Assembly: GCA_943789445.1 (NCBI GenBank)
Contig: CALSUC010000001.1
Span: 620,001 to 684,000, forward strand
DNA: 64,000 nucleotides
Direction: 5' to 3'
From: UBA4575 sp002386945
GTDB taxonomy: Bacteria > Pseudomonadota > Gammaproteobacteria > UBA4575
Each line of letters starts with the position of its first letter. Positions within the stretch are counted from its first letter, which is position 1. This document shows, piece by piece, positions 47,029 through 56,450 of the stretch. Under the pieces are notes generated by a model, which did not search any database, was not told the DNA's origin, and saw only the letters and a program-made list of their open reading frames with translations. The position numbers were made by a program, and so were the translations under genes.

Positions 47029-47835
47029 ATGTCTCACTCACTCCCTACGGATAACATTTTTGAACGTGTAAAAGACGCGATTCTCTGTCCGCAGCCGAAA
47101 CAAAAAATTGAATTGCTGAGAGCAATCAAAAGCAGCTTGGCAGATCTGTCTGAGGTCCCTCAGGCTAGTGCTGAGATCTTAACGATTGCCTTGCCTGGAC
47201 TACCTCCTGAACTAGAGCTAGTTCATCCTGCGCAGGTGCCACGGCGTAAACTACATAGTGTAGAAGGGCGCATCGCACTGATTCATGCCGTATGTCATAT
47301 CGAATATAACGCTATCAATCTAGCCTTAGATGCCATTTATCGTTTCCAAACTATGCCTCTGGCCTATTATATGGATTGGATGCAGGTGGCAGCGGAAGAG
47401 GCCAGCCACTTTCAAATGCTCTCTAATCGTCTGCAACAGTTGGGTAGTTACTATGGCGCACACAGCGCACATAACGGGCTTTGGGAGATGGCGGTCAAGA
47501 CTGGACATAGTGTCTTGCATCGTATGGCCTTGGTGCCACGCGTGCTGGAAGCACGTGGTCTGGATGTTACGCCAGGTATGATCGAACGTTTAACATCAGT
47601 CGGGGATCACGAGACAGTTGCCTTGCTGGAAATCATTTTGGCAGAAGAGGTGGGTCACGTTGAGATTGGTACGCGTTGGTATAAACATGCCTGTGCCGAA
47701 GCTGGGGTCGAGTCACAGACGACCTTTATCGGATTACTAAAACAATATGATGTGCATACCGGCAAGGGGCCACTGCATGTCACAGCGCGTAAGCAAGCGG
47801 GTTTTAGTCAGATGGAATTAGACGCCCTAAATTAA
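47029..47835 (+). CDS. DUF455 ferritin-like domain protein
   Basis: A 268-residue protein with a ferritin-like four-helix core. Diiron-type ligands are visible as E in HIEYNAINLALD, EEASHFQML, and EEVGHVEIGTRWY. The length and these motifs match the DUF455 family, whose reaction is not established. It follows the glycerate kinase by 31 bp and ends before a bidirectional hairpin. Confidence 0.86.
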   Translation: MSHSLPTDNIFERVKDAILCPQPKQKIELLRAIKSSLADLSEVPQASAEILTIALPGLPPELELVHPAQVPRRKLHSVEGRIALIHAVCHIEYNAINLALDAIYRFQTMPLAYYMDWMQVAAEEASHFQMLSNRLQQLGSYYGAHSAHNGLWEMAVKTGHSVLHRMALVPRVLEARGLDVTPGMIERLTSVGDHETVALLEIILAEEVGHVEIGTRWYKHACAEAGVESQTTFIGLLKQYDVHTGKGPLHVTARKQAGFSQMELDALN

Positions 47836-47841
47836 TAGACC

Positions 47842-47862
47842 AGCCCAGTATTGCACTGGGCT
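47842..47862. terminator. hairpin between convergent genes
   Basis: A perfect 8-bp stem, AGCCCAGT/ACTGGGCT, with a 5-nt loop, lies between the DUF455 gene and the convergent cyclophilin gene. It is symmetric, so it could act on either strand. No long T run follows, so termination strength is uncertain. Confidence 0.55.
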
Positions 47863-47880
47863 AATCAAAACAGCTTTGTA

Positions 47881-48462
47881 TTACTCGATCATGCTCGCTT
47901 TGTTGACGATGATTGGCTCTTTCGGAACATCACCATGTGGCCCTAAAGTGGCAGTCTCTACTTCAGCGATCGCCATCACTACATCCATACCATCAACTAC
48001 TTGGGCAAACACGGCATAACCCCAACCCTGTGAACTCTCGCTGGTGAAGTTTAAAAAGCCGTTGTCAGCCACATTAATAAAGAATTGTGACGAGGCCGAA
48101 TGTGGCGCCGAAGTTCTCGCCATGGCGAGTGAGCCAACGACGTTTTTTAGGCCATTATTCGCTTCATTCTGAATATTTGCATGGCCATCTTTTTGGCGCA
48201 TATCGACCTTAAAGCTACCGCCTTGCACCATGAAATTTGGAATCACACGATGAAAAATAGTGTCGTTATAAAAACCTTCCTTCACATAGCGGATAAAGTT
48301 CTCTACTGTAATCGGTGCTTTCTCGGCATATAGCTCAATCGTGATGTTGCCTTGGCTCGTCTCAAAAAGAGCTTTAGGGTTGGAATCGCTCATTGCTGCA
48401 CTCCCTGCAAATGTTATGAGGATTAAGCACGTAGTGAGGAGAGAAGTAATTCGTTTAGTCAT
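47881..48462 (-). CDS. Exported peptidyl-prolyl cis-trans isomerase (cyclophilin type)
   Basis: A 193-residue cyclophilin with a Sec signal peptide (about 1-24, ending AGSAA), so probably periplasmic like PpiA. The domain starts ALFETSQGNITIELYAEKAP and has FHRVIPNFMVQGG, LAMARTSAPHSASSQFFINV and GYAVFAQVVDGMDVV, with the catalytic Arg and Phe present. I choose ATG 48462, preceded by AGG, over a start at 48501 which adds a polar leader before the signal peptide. Confidence 0.92.
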   Translation of the reverse strand: MTKRITSLLTTCLILITFAGSAAMSDSNPKALFETSQGNITIELYAEKAPITVENFIRYVKEGFYNDTIFHRVIPNFMVQGGSFKVDMRQKDGHANIQNEANNGLKNVVGSLAMARTSAPHSASSQFFINVADNGFLNFTSESSQGWGYAVFAQVVDGMDVVMAIAEVETATLGPHGDVPKEPIIVNKASMIE

Positions 48463-48652
48463 TCTGTGCCTATTCGTCTGGTTGTTGTTGCGCAGTATCA
48501 TAAGCGGTCAGCAGTAAGGAATAAAGCGAGTAGGGTGGTTACATTAGGCCGAGTCTATGAGCAAGACCGTGACTTTGTCATGGCTACCACATGGATTGGC
48601 TATAAATCGATCGAAAATAGGCCAAATAGACACAATAGGTAACGAGAATTAG

Positions 48653-48682
48653 TTGACGATAGGGCGTTAAAACACGTATTCT
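48653..48682 (+). promoter_or_regulatory. sigma-70 promoter for tRNA-Pro
   Basis: TTGACG (48653-48658) and TATTCT (48677-48682) are 18 bp apart and followed by a GC-rich TGCGCGC discriminator, typical of stable-RNA promoters. The tRNA begins about 47 bp downstream of the -10. Confidence 0.6.
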
Positions 48683-48729
48683 TGCGCGCTGTCTTAGCTT
48701 CTCTTAAAAACTAAGACTGCCAATCTAGT

Positions 48730-48806
48730 CGGGGCATAGCGCAGCCTGGTAGCGCATCTGCTTTGGGAGCAGAGGGTCAGAGGTTCGAATCCTCTTGCCC
48801 CGACCA
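48730..48806 (+). tRNA. tRNA-Pro (anticodon TGG)
   Basis: A 77-nt cloverleaf beginning CGGGGCA and ending TGCCCCG plus encoded ACCA. The loop TTTGGGA gives anticodon TGG at 48764-48766; the T arm GGTTCGAAT is standard. Confidence 0.96.
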
Positions 48807-49142
48807 CTTCGCCATCTCTGGCAATCTTTATTTTAAAAACAAAACCACGCCAGACTATTTTTGTCACTTAAGCATTCGTTCGTCTAACGAATCAGATTCG
48901 ATTGATTCCGTATACGCAAAGTAATTAGAACAGACGACAAAACAAGCGCAGCCTCATATCAACTTAATATGTCTGTGTTGTTTGCTTAGGAATGGTTGTT
49001 CTTACTTACATCTTCTAGTCGTGAAGGCATTGGACTGGAAATCTCGTCTTGCTGTATTACTTCTTGGCTTATTTAGTGATAATATCGCGTCCTACATGGC
49101 TCATCGGGCTATGTAGTTTGCGGACTTAAGTTAGATCTCTCT
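48807..49142. other. 336-bp spacer between tRNA-Pro and tRNA-Arg
   Basis: No gene supported. It holds an ATTCGTT/AACGAAT inverted repeat at 48874-48892, a degenerate relative of the palindromic repeat of the cassette island (48886-48907), and a CTACAT/ATGTAG hairpin followed by TTTG at 49092-49116 just before tRNA-Arg. Confidence 0.5.
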
Positions 49143-49219
49143 GCGCCCGTAGCTCAACTGGATAGAGCATCGGCCTTCTAAGCCGGGGGTTGCAGGTTCG
49201 AGTCCTGCCGGGCGCACCA
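49143..49219 (+). tRNA. tRNA-Arg (anticodon TCT)
   Basis: A 77-nt cloverleaf beginning GCGCCCG and ending CGGGCGC plus ACCA. The loop CTTCTAA gives anticodon TCT at 49177-49179. T arm GGTTCGAGT is present. Confidence 0.96.
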
Positions 49220-49256
49220 GTTTTGCCCAGGGGAGAAGTCTGTATTATTGCTTTAT

Positions 49257-49333
49257 GGTGAGTGTAGCTCAGTTGGTAGAGCCCTGGATTGTGATTCCAG
49301 TCGTCGTGGGTTCGAGTCCCATCATTCACCCCA
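49257..49333 (+). tRNA. tRNA-His (anticodon GTG)
   Basis: A 77-nt tRNA with the extra 5' G characteristic of tRNA-His (GGTGAGTG). The anticodon loop in GGATTGTGATTCC gives GTG. It ends CACC plus CCA. It lies 37 bp after tRNA-Arg. Confidence 0.96.
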
Positions 49334-49378
49334 TCTTTATCTATAAGATCATTTTCAAAGCTGTTGCTCGGAGCCTGT

Positions 49379-50014
49379 ATGAATCTTAATGCGCGCGCTG
49401 TGATCATCTCTATTTTCTTGCTATTAGCATCTCCTGTTATCTTGGCTAATGAGGCCGTTGCGCCTTTGCCACAAGCTTGTCTATCGGCATGCATTCAGCC
49501 ATTTAATAAAATACTAGGACAGTCACCTCGTGGTGTAGTCGCCTACTCCAATTGTTCCGAACGTTGTGTCCATCCACAGCCACAGTTTAGTGAAGGTGTG
49601 TTTACTGGCATTAGCTGGCAGTGTGTTGAATACGCTAGACGTTGGCTGCTAAAAAACTATGGTGTGGTTTATGGCAGTGTTGATATTGCAGCCGATATTT
49701 GGGATTTAGAGACGGTCTCGTCGGCGGATAAAAGTCAGCAATTTGCATTCCATTCCATCGTTAATGGCGAGGCCTCAGCGGCCCCCAAACGGGGTGATCT
49801 GCTGATCTATGCGCAGCAATTTTTAAATACCGGTCACGTTGCGGTAGTGCTGAAAGTGGATAATGCCAATCAAAAAATCTGGTTGGGCGAGCAAAATTTC
49901 AGCAATCACCAGTGGCCAGGTGACTATGCCCGGGTGATTACCTTTGTGAAGCAGGCAGATAAGATCTTTCTATTAGATCCTTATTTGCTCGGCTGGAAGC
50001 GCGTTGCACGTTAG
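49379..50014 (+). CDS. Exported CHAP-domain amidase-like protein
   Basis: A 211-residue protein with a signal peptide (about 1-23, ending VILAN) and a C-terminal CHAP domain. The catalytic Cys is in SWQCVEYARRWLLKNYG and the His in TGHVAVVLKVD, with GEQNFSNHQWPGDYARVI resembling the amidase half of glutathionylspermidine synthetase. Substrate is uncertain: murein peptide or glutathionylspermidine-like amide. GGAG supports ATG 49379. It lies between tRNA-His and tRNA-Leu. Confidence 0.82.
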   Translation: MNLNARAVIISIFLLLASPVILANEAVAPLPQACLSACIQPFNKILGQSPRGVVAYSNCSERCVHPQPQFSEGVFTGISWQCVEYARRWLLKNYGVVYGSVDIAADIWDLETVSSADKSQQFAFHSIVNGEASAAPKRGDLLIYAQQFLNTGHVAVVLKVDNANQKIWLGEQNFSNHQWPGDYARVITFVKQADKIFLLDPYLLGWKRVAR

Positions 50015-50142
50015 CAATTGATGGTTTTTTAGCCGGAAATCCAAAATCTCGACTTTAGGCCCATTTTATTATCGTCTAGCGCTAACTATTCGCGCTGGTT
50101 TTGGATATACTACGCCGCTTCCATATTGATTGGCCTATATGT

Positions 50143-50227
<85 letters not shown>

Positions 50228-50300
50228 GACCGAATCAATCCCAAATTCAAGAAATTTTCCTAAGTTACAGCGCATCGCTGTCTGTGAGGTTAGTACACAC

Positions 50301-51602
50301 ATGCAAGTATCGGTAGAAGAAGTAGGCCAACTAGGCCGTAAAATGACCATTGTTGTTCCCGCCGATAAGATAGAGGCTGAAGTGACTCAACGTCTTAATA
50401 CGATGAAAGGCCAAGCCAAGATTGATGGCTTCCGTCCAGGTAAGGTGCCTATGAACGTTGTTAAGCAACGCTATGAGGGCTCAGTACGACAGGAAGTTTT
50501 AGCTGATCAAATGCAGGCGAACTACCGCGATGCGGTACTGCAAGAGAAGCTGCGCCCAGCTAGTGCGCCAACGATTCAACCAGAGCAGATTGAGCCTGGT
50601 CAGGATCTGACCTTTATTGCTAACTTTGATGTCTATCCTGAAATCACTGTATCTGATTTTACAAAGCTAGAAGTCACTGTGCCGGTATCGGAAGTTGAAG
50701 AGAAGCATATCGAATACACGCTTACTAATATGCGTGAGCAGCACAAAGATTATGCCGAAGAGGCAGTTGCTGCTGAAAATGGTCATCGTGTAACGATGGA
50801 CTTTGTCGGTAAGTTAGACGGTGTTGAGTTTGAAGGTGGCAAGTCAGAAGACTATCGCCTGACGCTTGGCGGCGGCGGTATGATTGCTGGTTTTGAAGAT
50901 AATATCGTAGGCATGAAAGCCGGCGAAGATAAGACCTTCATGATCACCTTCCCAGAAGATTATGGTAATGAGCAATTGGCCGGTCAGGAAGCAAGTTTTG
51001 ATATTGCACTGAAACTTGTCGAGAGTGGTACATTACCAGAAGTCGATAGCGACTTTGTTAAAGGGTATGGTATCGAAAGTGGTGAAGAAAGTGAGCTTCG
51101 CGCTAAGATTAAAGAATCATTAGAAAACGAATTAAAGACACAGATCGGTAACAAGTCTAAGGCAGCGGTAATGGAATGCGTGATTGCTAATCATGAATTT
51201 GAATTGCCTGAGTCTCTGGTAGCGCAAGAAGTCGAAGCCTTACGTAAGCAGGCGGCAGAAAACTTCCAAATGCAGCAATCAGTAGATTTGCCAGATGAGT
51301 TATTTGTAGATGAAGCCAAGCGTCGTATCAAGCTAGGTTTAGTCATCGGTGAGATCGTTAATGAGCAGAAGTTACAAGTGAACCCAGTTGAAGTTGAGCA
51401 GCGCATCGAACAGATTTCGCGGCAATATCAAGACTCTCAGCAGGTGATCGAATATTACACCAGCAATACGCAGGCGCGAGCTAGCATTGAAGCGGTAGTG
51501 ATGGAAGATCAGGTGGTGAGCTGGGTCTTGTCTCATGTTAAAACAGTTGAACAAAAAGAAGAGTTTGATGAGTTAGTTAAACCTAACCAACAACAGCAGT
51601 AG
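50301..51602 (+). CDS. tig: Trigger factor
   Basis: Trigger factor is the ribosome-bound chaperone and prolyl isomerase. The 433-residue protein has the ribosome-binding tail region GFRPGKVPMNVVKQRYG-like sequence (GFRPGKVPMNVVKQRYEG), the FKBP-type domain starting GHRVTMDFVGKLDGVEFEGG, and the C-terminal helical chaperone arms. It heads the tig-clpP-clpX-lon block. Confidence 0.97.
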   Translation: MQVSVEEVGQLGRKMTIVVPADKIEAEVTQRLNTMKGQAKIDGFRPGKVPMNVVKQRYEGSVRQEVLADQMQANYRDAVLQEKLRPASAPTIQPEQIEPGQDLTFIANFDVYPEITVSDFTKLEVTVPVSEVEEKHIEYTLTNMREQHKDYAEEAVAAENGHRVTMDFVGKLDGVEFEGGKSEDYRLTLGGGGMIAGFEDNIVGMKAGEDKTFMITFPEDYGNEQLAGQEASFDIALKLVESGTLPEVDSDFVKGYGIESGEESELRAKIKESLENELKTQIGNKSKAAVMECVIANHEFELPESLVAQEVEALRKQAAENFQMQQSVDLPDELFVDEAKRRIKLGLVIGEIVNEQKLQVNPVEVEQRIEQISRQYQDSQQVIEYYTSNTQARASIEAVVMEDQVVSWVLSHVKTVEQKEEFDELVKPNQQQQ

Positions 51603-51648
51603 TTGGTTAGTCAGACTTTAGGATTAATTAATTTTAGGTAGGTGTTGC

Positions 51649-52281
51649 ATGGCGAATGAATACGTTGATAGCCCTTCGATGAATCTAGTTCCAATGGTGG
51701 TTGAGCAATCAGCCCGAGGTGAACGCGCTTATGACATTTACTCGCGCTTATTAAAAGAGCGTGTGATTTTTATTGTTGGTCCTATTGAAGATCATATGGC
51801 GAATCTAATTGTCGCCCAGATCCTATTTTTAGAGTCCGAAAATCCTGAGAAAGATATTTCTATCTATATTAATTCTCCAGGTGGATCGGTTACTGCGGGC
51901 ATGGCGATTTACGACACCATGCAATTTGCTAAGCCTGATATTAGTACACTCTGTATTGGTCAGGCGGCAAGCATGGGTGCTTTTCTATTAGCAGGTGGTT
52001 GTAAGGGTAAGCGTTATGCATTGCCTAATTCGCGCGTGATGATTCATCAACCATTAGGCGGTTATCAAGGTCAGGCTACTGACATTGATATTCATGCGAA
52101 AGAAATACTCAGCATCCGTGAGAAGTTAAATACTTTACTCGCTCATCACACTGGTCAAAGTCTTGAAACCATCGCTAATGATACTGAGCGTGATAACTTC
52201 ATGAGCAGTGCAAGGGCTATGGAATACGGTCTAATTGACAAAGTATTAACCACCCGTGGCGCAGAAAAAGACGAGACCTAA
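51649..52281 (+). CDS. clpP: ATP-dependent Clp protease proteolytic subunit
   Basis: ClpP is the serine peptidase barrel that partners ClpX or ClpA. The 210-residue protein has the catalytic Ser in GQAASMGAFLLAGG, the His in SRVMIHQPLGG and the Asp further on; the N-terminal residues up to about 12 are probably processed. It starts at ATG 51649 and is followed after 193 bp by clpX. Confidence 0.98.
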   Translation: MANEYVDSPSMNLVPMVVEQSARGERAYDIYSRLLKERVIFIVGPIEDHMANLIVAQILFLESENPEKDISIYINSPGGSVTAGMAIYDTMQFAKPDISTLCIGQAASMGAFLLAGGCKGKRYALPNSRVMIHQPLGGYQGQATDIDIHAKEILSIREKLNTLLAHHTGQSLETIANDTERDNFMSSARAMEYGLIDKVLTTRGAEKDET

Positions 52282-52474
52282 CCACCTACGCAGGTTGATT
52301 GGCACTAGATGATCGGCTTAAACACCGCTCAAACAGCGCCGAATTAAGTCTGTTACAGTAGGCCGGAGTGGGTGTTTTTGGCTCTAGCGCAAGGTATTTC
52401 TTGGTATTTCCCCGATAAGCCAATGTCGCTTAGAATGTATTTATGCAAATTAAGAGCAGATATAGGATTTAACT

Positions 52475-53758
52475 ATGAGCACCGAAGGTTCCGATAAGGA
52501 CGCCGATAGCGGCAAACTTTTATACTGTTCATTTTGCGGCAAGTCGCAACATGAAGTTCGTAAACTAATTGCAGGGCCATCAGTCTTCATCTGTGATGAA
52601 TGTGTCGAGCTATGCAACGATATCATTCGTGAGGAGATGCAAGAGCAGTCTCCAGCGAGCACTAGTAAGTTACCAACACCGATAGAACTAAAAGTTACCT
52701 TGGATGATTACGTCATCGGTCAGGCGGCGGCGAAGAAGGTTCTTTCTGTCGCTGTTTACAATCATTACAAACGGCTAGAAGCACGCAGTGCAAGCCAAGA
52801 TGGTGTTGAGCTCTCAAAAAGTAATATCTTATTAGTAGGCCCTACCGGCTGTGGTAAAACGTTACTCGCAGAAACCTTAGCGCGCTTACTCGATGTGCCA
52901 TTTACGATTGCTGATGCAACTACGCTGACAGAAGCGGGCTATGTTGGTGAAGATGTCGAGAACATAATTCAAAAGCTGTTGCAGAAATGTGATTACGATG
53001 TTGAGCGTGCGCAGAATGGTATCGTTTACATCGATGAGATCGATAAGATCTCACGCAAGTCAGACAATCCATCGATCACACGAGACGTTTCGGGTGAGGG
53101 TGTACAGCAGGCGTTGTTGAAGTTGATTGAAGGCACGGTTGCCTCAGTGCCACCACAGGGTGGTCGCAAGCATCCGCAGCAAGAGTTTTTGCAGGTCGAT
53201 ACCAGTAATATCCTATTTATCTGTGGTGGTGCTTTCGCTGGTCTAGATAAAGTAATTCTTGATCGTACTGAAAAGACTAGTATTGGTTTCCAAGCCGATG
53301 TGCGTAGCCAAGAGAGCAATCGTTCATTTGGTGAGTTGCTGCATAGTGTCGAGCCAGAAGATTTAATCCGTTATGGCTTAATCCCAGAATTTGTTGGCCG
53401 TCTGCCTGTGGTGGCGACGCTAGAGGAATTAGATGAAGAGGCCTTGATTCGAATCCTTACTGAGCCGAAGAACGCCATAACCAAGCAATACAGCAAGTTA
53501 TTCGGGATGGAAGGGGCAGAAATCGAGTTCCGTCCAAATGCCTTATCCGCAGTGGCTAAAAAAGCGACTGAGCGTAAGACCGGAGCACGTGGTTTGCGTA
53601 CGATTCTAGAAAATGTTCTGCTCAATACTATGTACGAGCTGCCTTCTGCTGAAGGTGTCTCTAAAGTCGTTTTAGATGAAGCTGTGATCAAGGGTGAGGC
53701 CGAACCTTACTTGATCTATGAATCAGCTGAATTTGAGAAAGCAGTCTCTGAGGACTAG
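52475..53758 (+). CDS. clpX: ATP-dependent Clp protease ATP-binding subunit ClpX
   Basis: ClpX unfolds tagged substrates for ClpP. The 427-residue protein has the N-terminal zinc-binding domain (CSFCGKSQHEV and CDECVELC), Walker A GPTGCGKT, Walker B IVYIDEID, the IGF loop for ClpP docking as TSIGFQ, and the sensor region RKTGARGLR. The 193-bp gap before it contains AAACACC and GGTGTTTTT arms that may form a partial terminator after clpP. Confidence 0.98.
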   Translation: MSTEGSDKDADSGKLLYCSFCGKSQHEVRKLIAGPSVFICDECVELCNDIIREEMQEQSPASTSKLPTPIELKVTLDDYVIGQAAAKKVLSVAVYNHYKRLEARSASQDGVELSKSNILLVGPTGCGKTLLAETLARLLDVPFTIADATTLTEAGYVGEDVENIIQKLLQKCDYDVERAQNGIVYIDEIDKISRKSDNPSITRDVSGEGVQQALLKLIEGTVASVPPQGGRKHPQQEFLQVDTSNILFICGGAFAGLDKVILDRTEKTSIGFQADVRSQESNRSFGELLHSVEPEDLIRYGLIPEFVGRLPVVATLEELDEEALIRILTEPKNAITKQYSKLFGMEGAEIEFRPNALSAVAKKATERKTGARGLRTILENVLLNTMYELPSAEGVSKVVLDEAVIKGEAEPYLIYESAEFEKAVSED

Positions 53759-53804
53759 TTGTGGTAGCTGGATTAGGCGTTGTACATCTAGTCATCCGCA
53801 TGAA

Positions 53805-53834
53805 CTTGAAATGAGTGCATGGCGCCCCCACTAT
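53805..53834 (+). promoter_or_regulatory. sigma-32 heat-shock promoter for lon
   Basis: CTTGAAA (53805-53811) is a perfect sigma-32 -35 element. After 14 bp comes CCCCACTAT (53826-53834), close to the consensus CCCCATNT. It lies 44 bp before the lon start, matching heat-shock control of lon in E. coli. Confidence 0.75.
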
Positions 53835-53877
53835 ATTAGCTAACACCTTTTAGCAGTAGCTTATTAGAGGAGCCCGT

Positions 53878-56310
53878 ATGGCCGATATCGAAGTTAATAC
53901 CCCCACTGATGACACGAAATTTAACGTTCCGGTACTACCGTTACGTGACGTTGTAGTCTACCCGAACATGGTTATCCCACTGTTTGTTGGTCGTGAAAAG
54001 TCGATTCAAGCGCTAGATGCCGCTATGGCAGATAACAAGCAGATTCTTTTGGTTGCGCAGAAGAGCGCTGATTTAGAAGAGCCTGTAATTGAAGATCTGT
54101 ATTCAGTTGGCACCCTGTCTTCTATCCTGCAATTACTAAAACTACCCGATGGCACAATTAAGGTGCTGGTCGAAGGTAGTGAGCGCGCCAATGTGTTGCG
54201 CTGTCATGAGGATGAGGAGTACTTCACTGCCGATATAGAAATTATTGGTCGTGACGACGAAGAGGATAAGCAGAAGCTGGATATCAGCATGCGCTCTATC
54301 GTTAGTTTATTTGAACAATATGTGAAGCTAAATAATAAAGTCCCACCTGAGGTGCTGACTTCGTTATCAGGTATCGATGAAGCCGATCGGTTGGCCGATA
54401 CCATCGCTGCACATCTATCGCTAAAGTTAGATCAAAAACAAGCCATTCTAGAAATCACCTCTGTGCAGGAACGCTTAGAGCACCTGATGGGTTTGATTGA
54501 AGTCGAGCTTGATGTGCTGGAAATGGAAAAGCGCATTCGCGGTCGCGTAAAGCAGCAAATGGAAAAAAGCCAGCGCGAGTATTATCTGAATGAACAGATG
54601 AAGGCGATCCAAAAAGAATTAGGTGATCTAGATGATGTGCCGAATGAATTAGATGATCTCGCTAATAAGATTGAAGACGCCGGTATGTCGGAAGAAGGCA
54701 AAGAAAAGGCAACGTCAGAGCTGAATAAGCTGAAGATGATGTCACCGATGTCAGCCGAAGCCACCGTTGTACGTAATTACATCGATTGGTTAGTCAGTAT
54801 TCCATGGAAAAAGCGTACACGCATTAGCCGTAATCTAGCAAAGGCTGAGCAAGTATTAGAAGCAGATCACTATGGTCTGGAAAAGGTTAAAGAACGGATT
54901 CTGGAATACCTCGCGGTACAACAACGCGCGAAAAAATTAAAAGGACCTATCCTTTGTTTAGTTGGGCCGCCAGGAGTAGGTAAGACTTCACTGGGTAAGT
55001 CGATTGCACGAGCAACGGGACGTAAATACACGCGTATGTCACTCGGTGGTGTACGCGATGAGGCTGAGATTCGTGGTCATCGTCGTACCTATATTGGTTC
55101 GATGCCAGGCAGAATTGTGCAGAACTTAGCCAAAGTCGAAGTGCGTAATCCACTGTTTTTATTAGATGAAATTGACAAAATGGCAATGGATTTCCGAGGC
55201 GATCCATCATCCGCCATGTTGGAAGTGCTAGATCCAGAGCAAAATAATAGTTTTGCCGATCATTACTTAGAAGTTGAGTTTGATCTCTCCGATATCATGT
55301 TTGTTGCAACCTCAAACAGTATGAATATTCCGGGTCCATTGCTCGACCGCATGGAAGTGATTCGAATTCCAGGCTACACCGAAGATGAGAAGCGCAATAT
55401 TGCAATCAATTATCTGGTTCCAAAACAAGTGGCTAATAATGGGCTGAAGAAAACTGAAATCAACATCAGTGAATCTGCCATTACCGATATAATTCGTTAC
55501 TACACGCGTGAAGCTGGTGTGCGTAACCTGGAGCGAGAGATCTCTAAGGTCTGTCGTAAGGTAGTCAAATCAGCTGTGCTGAACGATAAGCAGTTTAGCG
55601 ATAAGGTTAACTCAGATAACTTGGAAGACTATCTAGGCGTACGACGCTTCCGTTACGGTTTGGCTGAAGAGAAGGATCAAGTGGGTCAGGTGACTGGTTT
55701 GGCCTGGACCGAAGTAGGTGGTGAATTATTGACCATTGAAGCTGAAGCAGTGCCAGGTAAGGGCAAATTAATGCCAACTGGTAATCTTGAAGACGTCATG
55801 AAAGAGTCTATTCAAGTTGCACAAACAGTGATTCGTAGTCGTGCGGCTAGCTTGGGTATCAAGCCTGATTTTTATGAAAAGGTCGACATCCATATTCACG
55901 TGCCTGAGGGTGCGGTAAAGAAAGATGGGCCAAGTGCTGGTGTTGGTATGACGACTGCATTAGCCTCTGTTTTAACTCAGATTCCAGTACGCGCTGATGT
56001 TGCTATGACCGGAGAAATCACTCTCCGAGGAGAGGTTTTACCTATCGGTGGATTGAAGGAAAAATTACTGGCGGCACATCGTGGTGGCATCAAAACCATC
56101 ATTATTCCGCATGATAATGAAAAAGATTTGGCCGATATCCCAGATAATATCCTGCAAGAAGTGACAATTAAGCCGGTGCGATGGATAGATGAGGTCCTAG
56201 AAATAGCATTAAAAGAGCTACCTACCTGTTTGGAAGATAGCGAGAATGCAGATGATGTGGCTAAAGCAGCAGATAAGAAAGGGGCCGAGGGTGAGACTAG
56301 GCGCCATTGA
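53878..56310 (+). CDS. lon: ATP-dependent protease Lon
   Basis: Lon degrades misfolded and regulatory proteins. The 810-residue protein has the N-terminal LON domain (FNVPVLPLRDVVVYPNMVIPL), a coiled-coil region, the AAA+ module with GPPGVGKTS and FLLDEIDKM, and the peptidase domain with catalytic Ser in KDGPSAGVGM and Lys in GLKEKLLAAHRGG. A sigma-32 promoter precedes it. A short charged tail (KKGAEGETRRH) ends the protein. Confidence 0.98.
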   Translation: MADIEVNTPTDDTKFNVPVLPLRDVVVYPNMVIPLFVGREKSIQALDAAMADNKQILLVAQKSADLEEPVIEDLYSVGTLSSILQLLKLPDGTIKVLVEGSERANVLRCHEDEEYFTADIEIIGRDDEEDKQKLDISMRSIVSLFEQYVKLNNKVPPEVLTSLSGIDEADRLADTIAAHLSLKLDQKQAILEITSVQERLEHLMGLIEVELDVLEMEKRIRGRVKQQMEKSQREYYLNEQMKAIQKELGDLDDVPNELDDLANKIEDAGMSEEGKEKATSELNKLKMMSPMSAEATVVRNYIDWLVSIPWKKRTRISRNLAKAEQVLEADHYGLEKVKERILEYLAVQQRAKKLKGPILCLVGPPGVGKTSLGKSIARATGRKYTRMSLGGVRDEAEIRGHRRTYIGSMPGRIVQNLAKVEVRNPLFLLDEIDKMAMDFRGDPSSAMLEVLDPEQNNSFADHYLEVEFDLSDIMFVATSNSMNIPGPLLDRMEVIRIPGYTEDEKRNIAINYLVPKQVANNGLKKTEINISESAITDIIRYYTREAGVRNLEREISKVCRKVVKSAVLNDKQFSDKVNSDNLEDYLGVRRFRYGLAEEKDQVGQVTGLAWTEVGGELLTIEAEAVPGKGKLMPTGNLEDVMKESIQVAQTVIRSRAASLGIKPDFYEKVDIHIHVPEGAVKKDGPSAGVGMTTALASVLTQIPVRADVAMTGEITLRGEVLPIGGLKEKLLAAHRGGIKTIIIPHDNEKDLADIPDNILQEVTIKPVRWIDEVLEIALKELPTCLEDSENADDVAKAADKKGAEGETRRH

Positions 56311-56319
56311 AAGTTCGCA

Positions 56320-56349
56320 TTGACATAATTTGCGGCAAGCTGCTATAAA
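56320..56349 (+). promoter_or_regulatory. sigma-70 promoter between lon and hupB
   Basis: A perfect TTGACA (56320-56325) and TATAAA (56344-56349) lie 18 bp apart, starting 10 bp after the lon stop. Transcription would begin near 56356, about 170 nt upstream of hupB. Confidence 0.7.
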
Positions 56350-56379
56350 AAGATTGGCGCTGAACGGCGTTAAGCTGGG

Positions 56380-56450
56380 CATCGGACGAATAAGAGATAA
56401 TAAAACGTTTATGAGTTTACTTATGAATAAAATAAGTCCGATGTTTTTTT
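56380..56450 (+). terminator. long-loop terminator-like structure upstream of hupB
   Basis: CATCGGAC (56380-56387) pairs perfectly with GTCCGATG (56436-56443), followed directly by seven T residues. The loop is 48 nt, unusually long. With the promoter at 56320 it would give a transcript of about 95 nt, or attenuate the hupB leader. The loop also encodes a 14-codon frame starting ATG 56411. Confidence 0.45.
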
